Origin: JBOHBN01 sp050698355
GTDB lineage: Bacteria; Actinomycetota; Actinomycetes; Streptosporangiales; WHST01
Direction: 5' to 3'
Length of the DNA: 18,997 nucleotides
NCBI GenBank assembly: GCA_050698355.1
Contig: JBOHBN010000077.1
Span: 1-18,997, forward strand
This document shows, piece after piece, positions 1-7,871 of the stretch. Position numbers and translations under genes: made by a program. The notes under the pieces were generated by a model. The model was given only the letters and a program-made list of their open reading frames with translations, searched no databases and was not told the origin of the DNA. Within the stretch, counting starts at the first letter, position 1. Each line of letters starts with the position of its first letter.

Positions 1-939
1 GTCGGCGGCTGTGCCGCCGACGAGCGGGCCGGGGTCCTCGACAGCGCACCGTTCCGCTACCTGCTCGGCCGCGCCGGAGGCGAGGGCCGGGCAGCGCGGG
101 TGGAACCGGCAGCCACCCGGTACGTGCGAGGCGTCCGGCGGCTCGCCGGCGAGGATCTGCGGCGTACCGCCGGCCTCCGGCAGTACCGAGAGCAGCGCCT
201 GGGTGTACGGGTGCCGCGGCGCGCGCAGCACGTCCTCGACCGTCCCGGTCTCCACGATCCGGCCGAGGTACATCACGGCGACACGGTCCGCGATGTTCCA
301 CGCCAGCCCCAGGTCGTGGGTGACGACGAGGGCGCCGAGGCCCAGCTCGTCGCGTAGCCGCAGCAGCAACGCGAGCACCTCACCGCGTACCGACGCGTCG
401 AGCGAGGCGACCGGCTCGTCGGCGACCAGCGCGTCCGGTTCGAGCGCGAGCGCGCCGGCGATGACCACGCGCTGCCGCTGCCCGCCGGACAGCTCGTGCG
501 GGTAGCGCAGGTAGAAGCGTTCCGGCGGCCGCAGGCCCGCCTTGGCGAGGGCGTCGGCGACGCGCCGCTCCTCGGAGTCGACCCGGTGGATGCGCAGGCC
601 TTCGGCGACCGCCTCGTACACGGTGTGCTTGGGGTTGAGCGACCCGGTCGGGTCCTGCAGGATCAGCTGTACGTGGCGGCGGTAGCGGCGCAGCTCCCGG
701 CTGCTGTACCGCAGCGGCTCGCCCCGGAACGCGACCGTACCGGCGGTCGGGCGGACGAGGCCGACGAGCGCGCGCGACAGCGTCGTCTTGCCGCAACCGG
801 ACTCCCCCACCAGCGCGAGGAGCTCGCCGGGGTAGACGTCGAGGTTGACCCCGTCCACGGCCCGCGCAGGGCGCCCGCCGCGCCCGCGACCGGCGAACGC
901 GACCTCCAGGTCTCGGGCGCTGAGTAGCGCTTCACTCAT
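1..939 (-). CDS. Oligopeptide/dipeptide ABC transporter ATP-binding protein, OppF/DppF-like (3' end outside window)
   Basis: This is the second ATPase of a peptide importer and would power uptake from the cytoplasmic face. The reading frame starts at ATG 939 and stays open to the window edge (313 codons), so the C-terminus is incomplete. Visible motifs are Walker A GESGCGKTT (residues 45-53), the Q-loop region (LILQDPTGSLNP), the ABC signature LSGGQRQRV, Walker B ALVADEP followed by a D-loop (SLD), and the switch His in VVTHDLG. The C-terminal CRFHPRCP segment is typical of the Opp/Dpp ATPase extension. The start codon overlaps the stop of the upstream OppD-like gene (ATGA), indicating translational coupling. 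OppF and DppF cannot be told apart here, and substrate is inferred only from family and neighbours. Confidence 0.95.
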   Translation of the reverse strand, partial: MSEALLSARDLEVAFAGRGRGGRPARAVDGVNLDVYPGELLALVGESGCGKTTLSRALVGLVRPTAGTVAFRGEPLRYSSRELRRYRRHVQLILQDPTGSLNPKHTVYEAVAEGLRIHRVDSEERRVADALAKAGLRPPERFYLRYPHELSGGQRQRVVIAGALALEPDALVADEPVASLDASVRGEVLALLLRLRDELGLGALVVTHDLGLAWNIADRVAVMYLGRIVETGTVEDVLRAPRHPYTQALLSVLPEAGGTPQILAGEPPDASHVPGGCRFHPRCPALASGAAEQVAERCAVEDPGPLVGGTAAD

Positions 940-1913
940 GACGCCGCCCGCTCGCCGGGTACGTGTACGCAGGCGGCCTGCCAGCCCGCGGCGACCATAC
1001 GCGGACCGACGTCGAGCGTCGCGCACTCGGGCGTGGCCACGGGGCACCGCGGGTGGAACGTACAGCCGCCGGGGAGGTCGCGCGGATCGGGCGGGTCGCC
1101 GCCGAGCCCGCTCGGGTTCAGCCGCGACGCCGGGTCGCCGATGGAGGGGAACGCGGCGGACAGCGCGTGCGTGTAGGGGTGGCGGGGCGCGGCGAGCACC
1201 TGGTCGGACGGACCGTGCTCGACGACGCGGCCCGCGTACATGACGGCGAGGCGCTCGCACGTCGCCGCCAGCACGGACAGGTCGTGGCTGATCATCACCA
1301 GGCCGATCCCGCGTTGGGCGACCAGGCCGGAGATGAGGCGCAGCACCTGTGCCTGGATCATCACGTCGAGCGCGGTCGTCGACTCGTCGGCGATGATGAG
1401 GTTGGGCGCGCAGGCCAGCGCCATCGCGATCATCACCCGCTGCCGCTGCCCGCCGGAAATCTCGTGCGGGTAGCCGTCGGCGTAGCGGCGCGGTAGGCCG
1501 ACCTGGCCGAGCAGCTCGTGCACCCGTTCTCGTACCGAAGTCTTGTCGACGCCCTGCTCGTGCAGCACGATCGGCTCCGCGATCTGGTCACCGATCCGGC
1601 GGACGGGATTGAGCGAGTGCATCGCGCCCTGGAAGACGATCGACGCCTCTGCCCAGCGCACCGCGCGCAGACGCCCCCACCGCATGCGCAGCACGTCGTC
1701 GCCGTCGAGCAGGACCTGCCCGGAGACATGCGCGTCGCGCGGCAGCAGCCGCAGCAACGCGAGCGCGAGGGTGGACTTACCGCACCCGGACTCCCCCGCC
1801 ACGCCCACCGTCTCGCCGGCGTCGACGTCCAGGCCGACCCCGCGCACCGCCGTCAGCGGGTCGCGGGCCGGCTGGTACGTGATGGTCAGGTCGCGTACGG
1901 ACAGGAGGCTCAC
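936..1913 (-). CDS. Oligopeptide/dipeptide ABC transporter ATP-binding protein, OppD/DppD-like
   Basis: This is the first ATPase of the peptide importer, 325 aa, the usual size for OppD/DppD. Walker A GESGCGKST lies at residues 40-48, followed by the Q-loop (IVFQGAMHSLNP), signature ISGGQRQRV, Walker B LIIADES, D-loop ALD and switch His in MISHDLS. The C-terminal CTFHPRCPVATPEC segment is the family's cysteine-bearing tail. The usual DEP after Walker B is DES here, a mild variation. I chose GTG 1913 because it overlaps the OppC-like stop (GTGA) and begins the conserved SLLSVRDLTITY strand; the open frame extends upstream only as a shadow of the permease gene. It is coupled to both neighbours by 4-bp overlaps. 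Confidence 0.95.
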   Translation of the reverse strand: MSLLSVRDLTITYQPARDPLTAVRGVGLDVDAGETVGVAGESGCGKSTLALALLRLLPRDAHVSGQVLLDGDDVLRMRWGRLRAVRWAEASIVFQGAMHSLNPVRRIGDQIAEPIVLHEQGVDKTSVRERVHELLGQVGLPRRYADGYPHEISGGQRQRVMIAMALACAPNLIIADESTTALDVMIQAQVLRLISGLVAQRGIGLVMISHDLSVLAATCERLAVMYAGRVVEHGPSDQVLAAPRHPYTHALSAAFPSIGDPASRLNPSGLGGDPPDPRDLPGGCTFHPRCPVATPECATLDVGPRMVAAGWQAACVHVPGERAAS

Positions 1914-2839
1914 GAGCGTCCCCTCAGCCGGGGGTTGAGTACGGCCTCGAGCGCCCGGCCGGACAGCGTGAACGCGAGGACCACCAACAAGATCGCGATG
2001 CCGGGTGGGAGTACGTACCACCACGCTCCGGCGGTGACCGCGCCGACGGAGAGCGCCTCGTTCAGCATCGAACCCCAGGATATGACCGTCGGGTCGCCCA
2101 GACCGAGGAACGCGAGCGTCGACTCCGCGATGATGGCGCTCGCCACCGCGAGTGTGGTGTTGGCGAGCATCAGCGGGGCGACGCTCGGCAGCACGTGCCG
2201 GGTCATCACGTGCAGGTGGCCGGCGCCGAGCGCGCTCGCGCGTTCGATGTACGGGCGGCCCTCCACGGCGAGCGTCTGCGCGCGGATCAGCCGCGCGGTC
2301 GTCGCCCACGAGGTGATGCCGATGGCGAACACGATCGTTAGCCAGCCACGGCCGAGCACGGTGGTGAGCACGATCGCCAGCACCAGCGCCGGCAGGACGA
2401 GGAACCAGTCGGTGACGCGCATCAGTACCGACGAGAGCCAGCCGCCGAAGTGGCCGGCGCAGATGCCGATCCCGGTGCCGATGACCACCGACAGCAGCGT
2501 GGCGAGCAGGCCGACGAGCAGCGAGATGCGCGAGCCCCACAGCGTGAGGAGCAGCACGGAACGGCCGGCGTCGTCGGTGCCGAGCGGGTACTCCAGGCTC
2601 GGCCCGGCGAGTATCGGCCCGTCGACCTTGGTGACGTCGAGCTGCGACGCGTCGGTGACGAACGGGACGCCGACCGCGATGACCGCGTACAGGCCGAGCA
2701 CGCACAACCCGGCCACGCCTGCCCGGTTGCGTACGAACTCGCGCCAGAACCTGCCCAGCGCCATCTTCCGCCGCGCCCAGACGACGCGAGCCGTACTCCG
2801 CGCGGTCGTGGTTTCGGTCACCACCTGGCCGCCCGTCAT
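1910..2839 (-). CDS. Peptide ABC transporter permease, OppC/DppC-like
   Basis: This inner-membrane permease forms half of the translocation channel. From ATG 2839 it is 309 aa. An N-terminal cytoplasmic stretch precedes the first helix (VLGLYAVIAVGVPFV), then a periplasmic loop with the family's YPLGTDDAGR-type motif, and five further hydrophobic segments. The cytoplasmic EAA loop that docks the ATPase is ERASALGAGHLHVMTRHVLP. The start is uncertain: ATG 2839 has a poor ribosome site, and in-frame GTG (about 2821) or ATG (MALGRFW) are possible. Upstream codons back to 2977 run through a structured non-coding element, so I excluded them. The stop overlaps the OppD-like start. The 220-bp gap to oppB is the only large gap between the transporter genes. 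Confidence 0.93.
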   Translation of the reverse strand: MTGGQVVTETTTARSTARVVWARRKMALGRFWREFVRNRAGVAGLCVLGLYAVIAVGVPFVTDASQLDVTKVDGPILAGPSLEYPLGTDDAGRSVLLLTLWGSRISLLVGLLATLLSVVIGTGIGICAGHFGGWLSSVLMRVTDWFLVLPALVLAIVLTTVLGRGWLTIVFAIGITSWATTARLIRAQTLAVEGRPYIERASALGAGHLHVMTRHVLPSVAPLMLANTTLAVASAIIAESTLAFLGLGDPTVISWGSMLNEALSVGAVTAGAWWYVLPPGIAILLVVLAFTLSGRALEAVLNPRLRGRS

Positions 2840-2876
2840 AAGGTGACCTGCCGTGCAATCCGTACCTGCCGTGCCC

Positions 2877-2993
2877 CAAATGACCACCGGGGTCCCCTCT
2901 GGGGAAGGCAAGCACTGTTGGATGCGGAACCGGCCTTCTCGATGCCTGCAGGCATCGAGCAGGCGGAGTAACCCCACATAACGTGGTCATTTG
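2877..2993. repeat. 117-bp element with 11-bp terminal inverted repeats and an internal 22-bp palindrome
   Basis: The ends are perfect inverted repeats, CAAATGACCAC (2877-2887) and GTGGTCATTTG (2983-2993). Inside is a perfect 22-bp palindrome (2938-2959, core CGATGCCTGCAGGCATCG) and a small hairpin TCCCC-TCT-GGGGA (2893-2905). No target-site duplication is obvious. It fills the gap between the oppB-like stop (3060) and the oppC-like start (2839), so it would be transcribed and could act as a partial terminator, a processing site or a mobile miniature element. A second element at 12731-12790 has similar ends. No function is demonstrated. Confidence 0.75.
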
Positions 2994-3059
2994 AGGAAAG
3001 CGCGGCGGGCTGGGACAGGGCGGTGGGGGCAGCCCGGATCGCGGCGGGCGGATACGGCA

Positions 3060-4112
3060 TCACGAGGCACGCACCCGGGGGTCGAGGGCGCGGTAGAGCA
3101 CGTCGGCGAACGCGTTCATCAAGATGATCCCGGCCGAGAACACGAAGAACGTGCCCTGCAGCACGGGCAGGTCGGGCACGGTGAGTGCCTGGTACGTCAG
3201 GTAACCCAGCCCGGGCCAGGAGTACACGGTCTCGATCGTGATGGTGCCGGTGAGCACAAGTCCCAGGTGCAGGAAGACCAGCGTGACCGTCGGCAGCAAC
3301 GCGTTGGGCACCGCGTGCCGCGAGCGGACGAGGTCGTCGCGCAGTCCCTTCGCCCTGGCGGTCGTCAGGTAGTCCTCCCCCACCTCGTCGAGCAGCGAGG
3401 ACCGCATGACGAGCAGGTACTGCGCGTAGATGGCGGCGATCAGGCTCACGCACGGCAGCACGAGGTGGTGAGCGACGTCGAGGACGTGCGGCACCACGCC
3501 AGGCGGGGTGTTCGCCGACTGCATGCCGCCGGTGGGGAACAACCCCGGAATGGGCCCGACCCCCACGCCGACGACGATGAGCAGGATGAGGCCCATCCAG
3601 AACGGCGGCGCCGACCACAGCGTGAGCGCGACGCCGGTGTGCGTACGGTCGAAACCGCTGCCACGTCGCCAGCCGCTGCGGATGCCGATGTAGAACCCGA
3701 GCGCCGCGGCGATGACCGTCGCGGTGCCGGTCAGCAACAGTGTCGGTCCGAGCCGTTCGGCGATGAGGTCGATGACCGGCCGCCGGAACTCCCAGGACGT
3801 GCCGAGGTCGCCGGTCACGGTGTCGCCTACGTAGTGCAGGAACTGCATCCACAGCGGCTGGTCGAGACCGAGGCTGTGCCGCAGCGCGGCGAGCTGCTTC
3901 TCGGTGATCTCCCGGCCGCGGGTCATCGTCTGGACCGGATCGCCGGGGATGATGCGGAACAGGAAGAAACCGAGCACCAGAACGACGATCAGGCTCGTGA
4001 TCGCCTCCGCGAGCTTGGTCAGCAGATACCGGCCGAACCGTCGCCGCGCGTCCACCGACCGCGACTGCTCGCGGTCGGTGGACGTGGACGTCGTCAGCGA
4101 CGGTGTGGCCAC
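3060..4112 (-). CDS. Peptide ABC transporter permease, OppB/DppB-like
   Basis: This is the other channel subunit, 350 aa from GTG 4112. It has a long cytoplasmic N-terminus, then the family's first helix (LIVVLVLGFFLFRIIPGDP) with the conserved PGDP, the periplasmic loop LRHSLGLDQPLWMQFLHYV, the GDLGTSW motif typical of OppB/DppB, and several later helices. The EAA loop is TARAKGLRDDLVRSRHAVPN. The C-terminus ends DVLYRALDPRVRAS, the usual family ending. The start lies 5 bp after the binding-protein stop, with a GAGAG sequence about 10 bp upstream, so the two genes are co-translated. The next gene follows only after a 220-bp structured gap. Confidence 0.95.
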   Translation of the reverse strand: MATPSLTTSTSTDREQSRSVDARRRFGRYLLTKLAEAITSLIVVLVLGFFLFRIIPGDPVQTMTRGREITEKQLAALRHSLGLDQPLWMQFLHYVGDTVTGDLGTSWEFRRPVIDLIAERLGPTLLLTGTATVIAAALGFYIGIRSGWRRGSGFDRTHTGVALTLWSAPPFWMGLILLIVVGVGVGPIPGLFPTGGMQSANTPPGVVPHVLDVAHHLVLPCVSLIAAIYAQYLLVMRSSLLDEVGEDYLTTARAKGLRDDLVRSRHAVPNALLPTVTLVFLHLGLVLTGTITIETVYSWPGLGYLTYQALTVPDLPVLQGTFFVFSAGIILMNAFADVLYRALDPRVRAS

Positions 4113-4117
4113 GGCGA

Positions 4118-5947
4118 CTACTCTCGGTCGTGCGCCGTGGCCCGGCGGCGTACCGCGACGACGGCGATGCCACCGATCACGACCACCACGACGATGACGA
4201 TCCCGACAATGACGCCGGTGCTGCTCCCGCCGCTGGCCTGTTGCTTAGCGACCGGCGTGGCGGAAAGCACCGACCAGTACCCGTGCTGGTACCAGATGAC
4301 GCCGTTGTCCTTGGGCTGGGTTGTCAGGTTGGTGAAGTGGTCGCTGCGGTACGCCTCGAGCTGCTGGTGGTAGAAGATCATGATGTTCGCGGCGTTCTCG
4401 TACAGCATCCGCTGCATCTCGTGCACGGTCTGGACGCGCTGCTCGTGGTCGAAGGTCCTGCGCTGCTTCTTGAGGAGCTCGTCGTACCCCTTTACGCAGG
4501 TGAAGTTGTCGGTCGTGCCACCGAGACCGTTGTCCTTCGGCCGGTTGCCGCAGCTCTCGATGGAGAGGATGAAGTCGGGGTCGGGGCCGCTGGTCCAGCC
4601 GCCGAGGGCAAGATCGTACTTGCCCTTGCCGAGCAGGTCGTTCAGCCGCGTCTTCGACACGATCTGCACGTCCAGCTTGATGCCGAGGTCGTCGTACCAA
4701 CTCTTCAGATAGCTGGCGATCTGCTTGTCCTCGGGCAACTCGGAGTGACCGAGCAACCGGAACTTCAGCGGCCGGGACCCGTCCGGCATGCGCCTGGTGC
4801 CGTCGGGCCCGCGCTTGTAGCCGGCCTTGTCCAGGATCTGGTTCGCCTTCTTCAGGTCGAAGTGCCGCTCCTCCGCACCTTTCGGCGACCAGTGCCAGTC
4901 ACCGAGCGCTGTCGCCTGCAGGCCGTCGGCGTGCGTGCCGTAACCCTGCAGCACCTTCTTGATGATGAGGTCCTTGTCGACCGCGAGCGCCAGCGCCTCA
5001 CGTACGCGCCTGTCCTTGAGTGCGGGGTGACCGTTACCGATCGGCTTGCCCGTACGCGTTGCCGCGCCGGGGTTGATGCCGATCTCGTAGAACCGTGGCG
5101 CATCCGCGGCGTTCAGCGAGATGCCGTCCTCACCCTTCAACGCCTCGTACTGGTTCGGGTTCAGCTTCGTAACCAGGTCGATCTCACCCTTGCGGAGGGC
5201 CTCGACGGCCGCGTCGGTGTTCTTGTACGTACGCAACACGACCTGGTCGACCTTCGGGCTGCCGCGCCAGAAGTCGGGGTTCGCCTTGAGCTTGGCGAAC
5301 TGGTCGGGCTGGTAGTCGGTAAGGATGAATGGCCCGTACCCGACGATGGGAAAGTCATCGTTCTTGTACTTGGCGATGTCGTCGACGTTCGACCAGATGT
5401 GCTCCGGCACGATCGGCACCGACAGCGTCTGCACGGTCACCAGGGGCTGCTCGGTCTTGATGACCAGCGTATGGTCGTCTGGCGCGGTGACCGAGGTGAA
5501 ACCCTTGACCGCGTTGCCGTTCGCGGTCGCCGCCGCACTGTTGTGCATCATCAGGTTGAGGGTGAACTCCGCGTCCTTCGCGGTGAGCGGCTTGCCGTCG
5601 GTCCACTCCAGGCCCTTGCGGATCTTGAAGGTCCAGGTGCGCTTGTCCGCGGACGGCTTCACGGACTTGGCAATGTCACCGACCGGCGAGTTGTCCTCGG
5701 CGCTGAACGTCATCAGGCTCGGGTAGATCATGCCCATGAGGTTCGTCGCGTCCAGGAAGTACGCGAGAAACGGGTTGAGCGAGTCGATCCCCTCGATCAT
5801 CGCTATGTTCAGTACCGAGGGCTTCTTGGCCTCGGTCGCTGCCTTCGGGGCAGCGCTCGCGGGCGCGCCGACGAGGAGCGTTGACCCGACCAGCAATCCC
5901 GCTATGCCCGCGGCCACCAGCCGGCGGGGCAACAGTCTGCGGAGCAA
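4118..5947 (-). CDS. Peptide ABC transporter substrate-binding protein (SBP family 5) with C-terminal membrane anchor
   Basis: This extracytoplasmic receptor captures peptides and delivers them to the permeases. It is 609 aa from a proposed TTG start at 5947, with AAAGG about 9 bp upstream. The N-terminus is a Sec signal (RRLLPRR, hydrophobic core, ASA-AP cleavage site) with no cysteine, so it is not a lipoprotein. Family-5 motifs follow, including IAKSVKPSADKRTWTFKIRK and LEWTDGKPLTAKDAEF. Near the C-terminus a Gly/Ser linker (QASGGSS) leads into a hydrophobic segment of about 23 residues (577-599), then RRRATAHDRE. This stop-transfer pattern predicts a membrane-tethered receptor. The start could lie elsewhere, since upstream codons remain open to 6145 and overlap the peptidase. 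Confidence 0.93.
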   Translation of the reverse strand: MLRRLLPRRLVAAGIAGLLVGSTLLVGAPASAAPKAATEAKKPSVLNIAMIEGIDSLNPFLAYFLDATNLMGMIYPSLMTFSAEDNSPVGDIAKSVKPSADKRTWTFKIRKGLEWTDGKPLTAKDAEFTLNLMMHNSAAATANGNAVKGFTSVTAPDDHTLVIKTEQPLVTVQTLSVPIVPEHIWSNVDDIAKYKNDDFPIVGYGPFILTDYQPDQFAKLKANPDFWRGSPKVDQVVLRTYKNTDAAVEALRKGEIDLVTKLNPNQYEALKGEDGISLNAADAPRFYEIGINPGAATRTGKPIGNGHPALKDRRVREALALAVDKDLIIKKVLQGYGTHADGLQATALGDWHWSPKGAEERHFDLKKANQILDKAGYKRGPDGTRRMPDGSRPLKFRLLGHSELPEDKQIASYLKSWYDDLGIKLDVQIVSKTRLNDLLGKGKYDLALGGWTSGPDPDFILSIESCGNRPKDNGLGGTTDNFTCVKGYDELLKKQRRTFDHEQRVQTVHEMQRMLYENAANIMIFYHQQLEAYRSDHFTNLTTQPKDNGVIWYQHGYWSVLSATPVAKQQASGGSSTGVIVGIVIVVVVVIGGIAVVAVRRRATAHDRE

Positions 5948-5982
5948 TTCCCTACGTCCTTTCGTGAACGTGGCCCGGCCCG

Positions 5983-7296
5983 TTACGAGCCGAGCAGGAA
6001 CCTGTCGAGCACCCGTACGCCGTACTCGAGTGCGGTTACCGGGACGCGCTCGTCCACGCCGTGCACCAGGTGTCGGTGCTGGAAGTCGGCGGGCGTCCCG
6101 AGTGGAGCGAAACCGTAGCAGGCGATGCCGAGCTGGCTGAACCATTTCGCGTCGGTGCCACCGCCGGAGCAGCCCGGTACCACGATCGCGCCGGGGTCTT
6201 CCGCGTCGAGCGCGGCGACCATGGCATCAACGGTCGGCCCCTCGAACGGCGACTGCACCGAGTCCTGGCGGCTGTCGAACGAGATTCGCACCTGCTCACC
6301 GACGAGGCGTTCCAGCGTGCCGAGGAACTCCTCCTCGTGGCCGGGCAGCACCCGTCCGTCGACGTGCGCGGTGGCCGCGCCCGGGATGACGTTGACCTTG
6401 TATCCGGCGTCGAGCATGGTCGGGCTCGTGGTGTTGCGCAGCACGCTCTCGACGAGCCGCAGCGCGTCGCCGAGCGTGGGCCGCGCGGACTCCAGGTCGT
6501 TCGGGTCGATGGCCTGGTCCGTCGCCTCCTGGAGCTTCTCGAGCAGCTGGCGTACGGGCGGGGTCAGCTGGATCGGCCACTCGTGCGCGCCGATCCGCGC
6601 GACCGCGGACGCGATCGCCGTGACCGGGTTGTCGGCGGTGGGCCGGGAACCGTGCCCGGCGGTGCCGGTGGCCGTCAGCTGCATCCACATGGTGCCGCGC
6701 TCGGCGACGCCGATCGAGTGAAGGCGCTGGCCGCCGGGCATGTGCACGAGGCCGCCGCCACCCTCGCCGATCGCCTCACTGACCCCGGCGAGCAGGTCCG
6801 GGTGTTCGCGGGTGAGGAACCCGGCGCCGTACCCGCCGGTGTCCTCCTCGTCGGCGACCAGGGCGAGCACGATGTCGCGCCGCGGCCGGACGCCGTCGCG
6901 GGCCCAGCGGCGGCAGGCGGCGAGAACGGCGGCGATCGCGCTCTTCATGTCGAGGGTGCCGCGACCCCACACCATGCCGCCCGCGACCTCGCCGGAGAAC
7001 GGGTCGGTGCTCCAGTCGGCCGCGTTGGCCGGCACCACGTCGAGGTGACCGTGGACCAACAGGCCCGGCGCGGTGCTGTCCGTACCTGGGATGCGGCAGA
7101 CGACGTTCGCGCGGCCGGGCGCGGACTCGAGGATCCGCGGCTCCGCGCCCGCCTCGGTCAGCAGGCCGGCCGCGTACTCCGCGGCGTCGCGCTCGCCGCG
7201 GGACTCGCCGCCGCCGAAGTTGGTCGTGTCGAAGCGGACAAGCCCGGCACAGATGTCGACGGCGTCCTGCTCTGCTTTCAGGGGTGCATGGCTCAC
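5983..7296 (-). CDS. M20 family metallopeptidase (ArgE/DapE/carboxypeptidase G2-like)
   Basis: This is a cytoplasmic dinuclear-zinc hydrolase of peptide or N-acyl amino acid bonds. Family motifs are present in order: LLVHGHLDVVPA (metal His and catalytic Asp), WGRGTLDMKS (bridging Asp), ADEEDTGGYGA (catalytic Glu and metal ligand), the dimerisation-domain GTAGHGSRP, and C-terminal GGTDAKWF and HLVHGVDERV (last His ligand). From GTG 7296 the protein is 437 aa, normal for the family. Another in-frame GTG at 7326 would add ten residues; homologues usually begin near SHAP, and neither start has a strong ribosome site. It lies 35 bp upstream of the binding-protein gene on the same strand, so it is probably the first gene of the transporter operon and processes imported peptides. 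Exact substrate is unknown. Confidence 0.93.
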   Translation of the reverse strand: MSHAPLKAEQDAVDICAGLVRFDTTNFGGGESRGERDAAEYAAGLLTEAGAEPRILESAPGRANVVCRIPGTDSTAPGLLVHGHLDVVPANAADWSTDPFSGEVAGGMVWGRGTLDMKSAIAAVLAACRRWARDGVRPRRDIVLALVADEEDTGGYGAGFLTREHPDLLAGVSEAIGEGGGGLVHMPGGQRLHSIGVAERGTMWMQLTATGTAGHGSRPTADNPVTAIASAVARIGAHEWPIQLTPPVRQLLEKLQEATDQAIDPNDLESARPTLGDALRLVESVLRNTTSPTMLDAGYKVNVIPGAATAHVDGRVLPGHEEEFLGTLERLVGEQVRISFDSRQDSVQSPFEGPTVDAMVAALDAEDPGAIVVPGCSGGGTDAKWFSQLGIACYGFAPLGTPADFQHRHLVHGVDERVPVTALEYGVRVLDRFLLGS

Positions 7297-7320
7297 CGCT
7301 ACAGGGTGATGGACGGCGGC

Positions 7321-7374
7321 GCGCACGTCATCGTGCGCAGCGCCCGCTTCTGCGTCCCGCGTTATGCGTCCCGC
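7321..7374. promoter_or_regulatory. Divergent promoter region with inverted and direct repeats
   Basis: The short gap between the divergent M20 and NUDIX genes holds a perfect inverted repeat GCGCACG-TCAT-CGTGCGC (7321-7338) and two exact copies of TGCGTCCCGC (7351-7360 and 7365-7374), 14 bp apart start to start. These look like protein-binding sites that could control either direction. No convincing -35/-10 pair was seen. If the M20 gene starts at 7326 the inverted repeat would overlap its first codons. Confidence 0.4.
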
Positions 7375-7397
7375 ACAACCGCTGGTAGGAAGTGGCC

Positions 7398-7871
7398 GTG
7401 GTCATCAAGCACATCACCGCGAGCACGCTGCTCTTCGCGCACGTCGAAGGGCGGTGGCGCCTCGGGGTCGTACGGCACCCGATACTCGGCATGCTGCTGC
7501 CGCCCGGCGGGCACGTCGAGCCGGACGAGAACATCGAGGAGGCGGCGTCCCGCGAGGTCGCCGAGGAGACGGGCCTCGCCGTGGACCTCGTGCCCGCGCC
7601 CGGCCCGCCCGTACCCGGCGGGTTGGGGTGCCCCACGCCCGGCCGGCCGTGGTGGATCTGCGAGCACCCGATACCCGGCGACAACCACCTCGCCGAGCCG
7701 CACGTGCACGTCGACCACAAGTACGTCGGCGTCGCCGCGTCACTGGAGCCCGTCGGCGCTGCCGCCCACCCGTTCTCCTGGTACGCGGTCGACGACCTCG
7801 CTGCGGCGGGCGTACCCGACGACGTCCGCACCCTGGCCGAGGCCAGTTGTCAGTGTCTGGTTGAGCTATAG
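7398..7871 (+). CDS. NUDIX hydrolase
   Basis: NUDIX enzymes cleave nucleoside-diphosphate-linked compounds using a magnesium-binding helix. The complete box G-x5-E-x7-RE-U-x-EE-x-G-U is present: GGHVEPDENIEEAASREV followed by AEETGL. The protein is 157 aa from GTG 7398, which has AGGAAG 5-6 bp upstream; GTG 7392 is also in frame but lies too close to that site. A central PWWICEHPIPGDN segment and HVHVDHKYVG match NUDIX proteins that act on unknown substrates. It is divergent from the peptide operon. The last eight or so codons (CQCLVEL) and the stop lie inside a large palindrome, so the natural C-terminus may have been replaced. Substrate cannot be predicted. Confidence 0.92.
   Translation: MVIKHITASTLLFAHVEGRWRLGVVRHPILGMLLPPGGHVEPDENIEEAASREVAEETGLAVDLVPAPGPPVPGGLGCPTPGRPWWICEHPIPGDNHLAEPHVHVDHKYVGVAASLEPVGAAAHPFSWYAVDDLAAAGVPDDVRTLAEASCQCLVEL

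Noticed and set aside
1518..2846. A 442-codon plus-strand frame opposite the transporter genes
   Set aside because: It runs antisense across OppD and OppC coding sequence with Ser/Thr-rich low-complexity content and no domain.
936..2990. A 684-codon minus-strand frame that could be read as one large ATPase fusion
   Set aside because: Only the part from 1913 onward resembles an ATPase. The upstream half is an out-of-frame shadow of the OppC-like permease with Arg/His-rich composition.
4103..5884. A 593-codon plus-strand open frame opposite the binding-protein gene
   Set aside because: It is antisense to a clear family-5 binding protein, has skewed composition and no recognisable domain; long antisense frames are expected in high-GC DNA.
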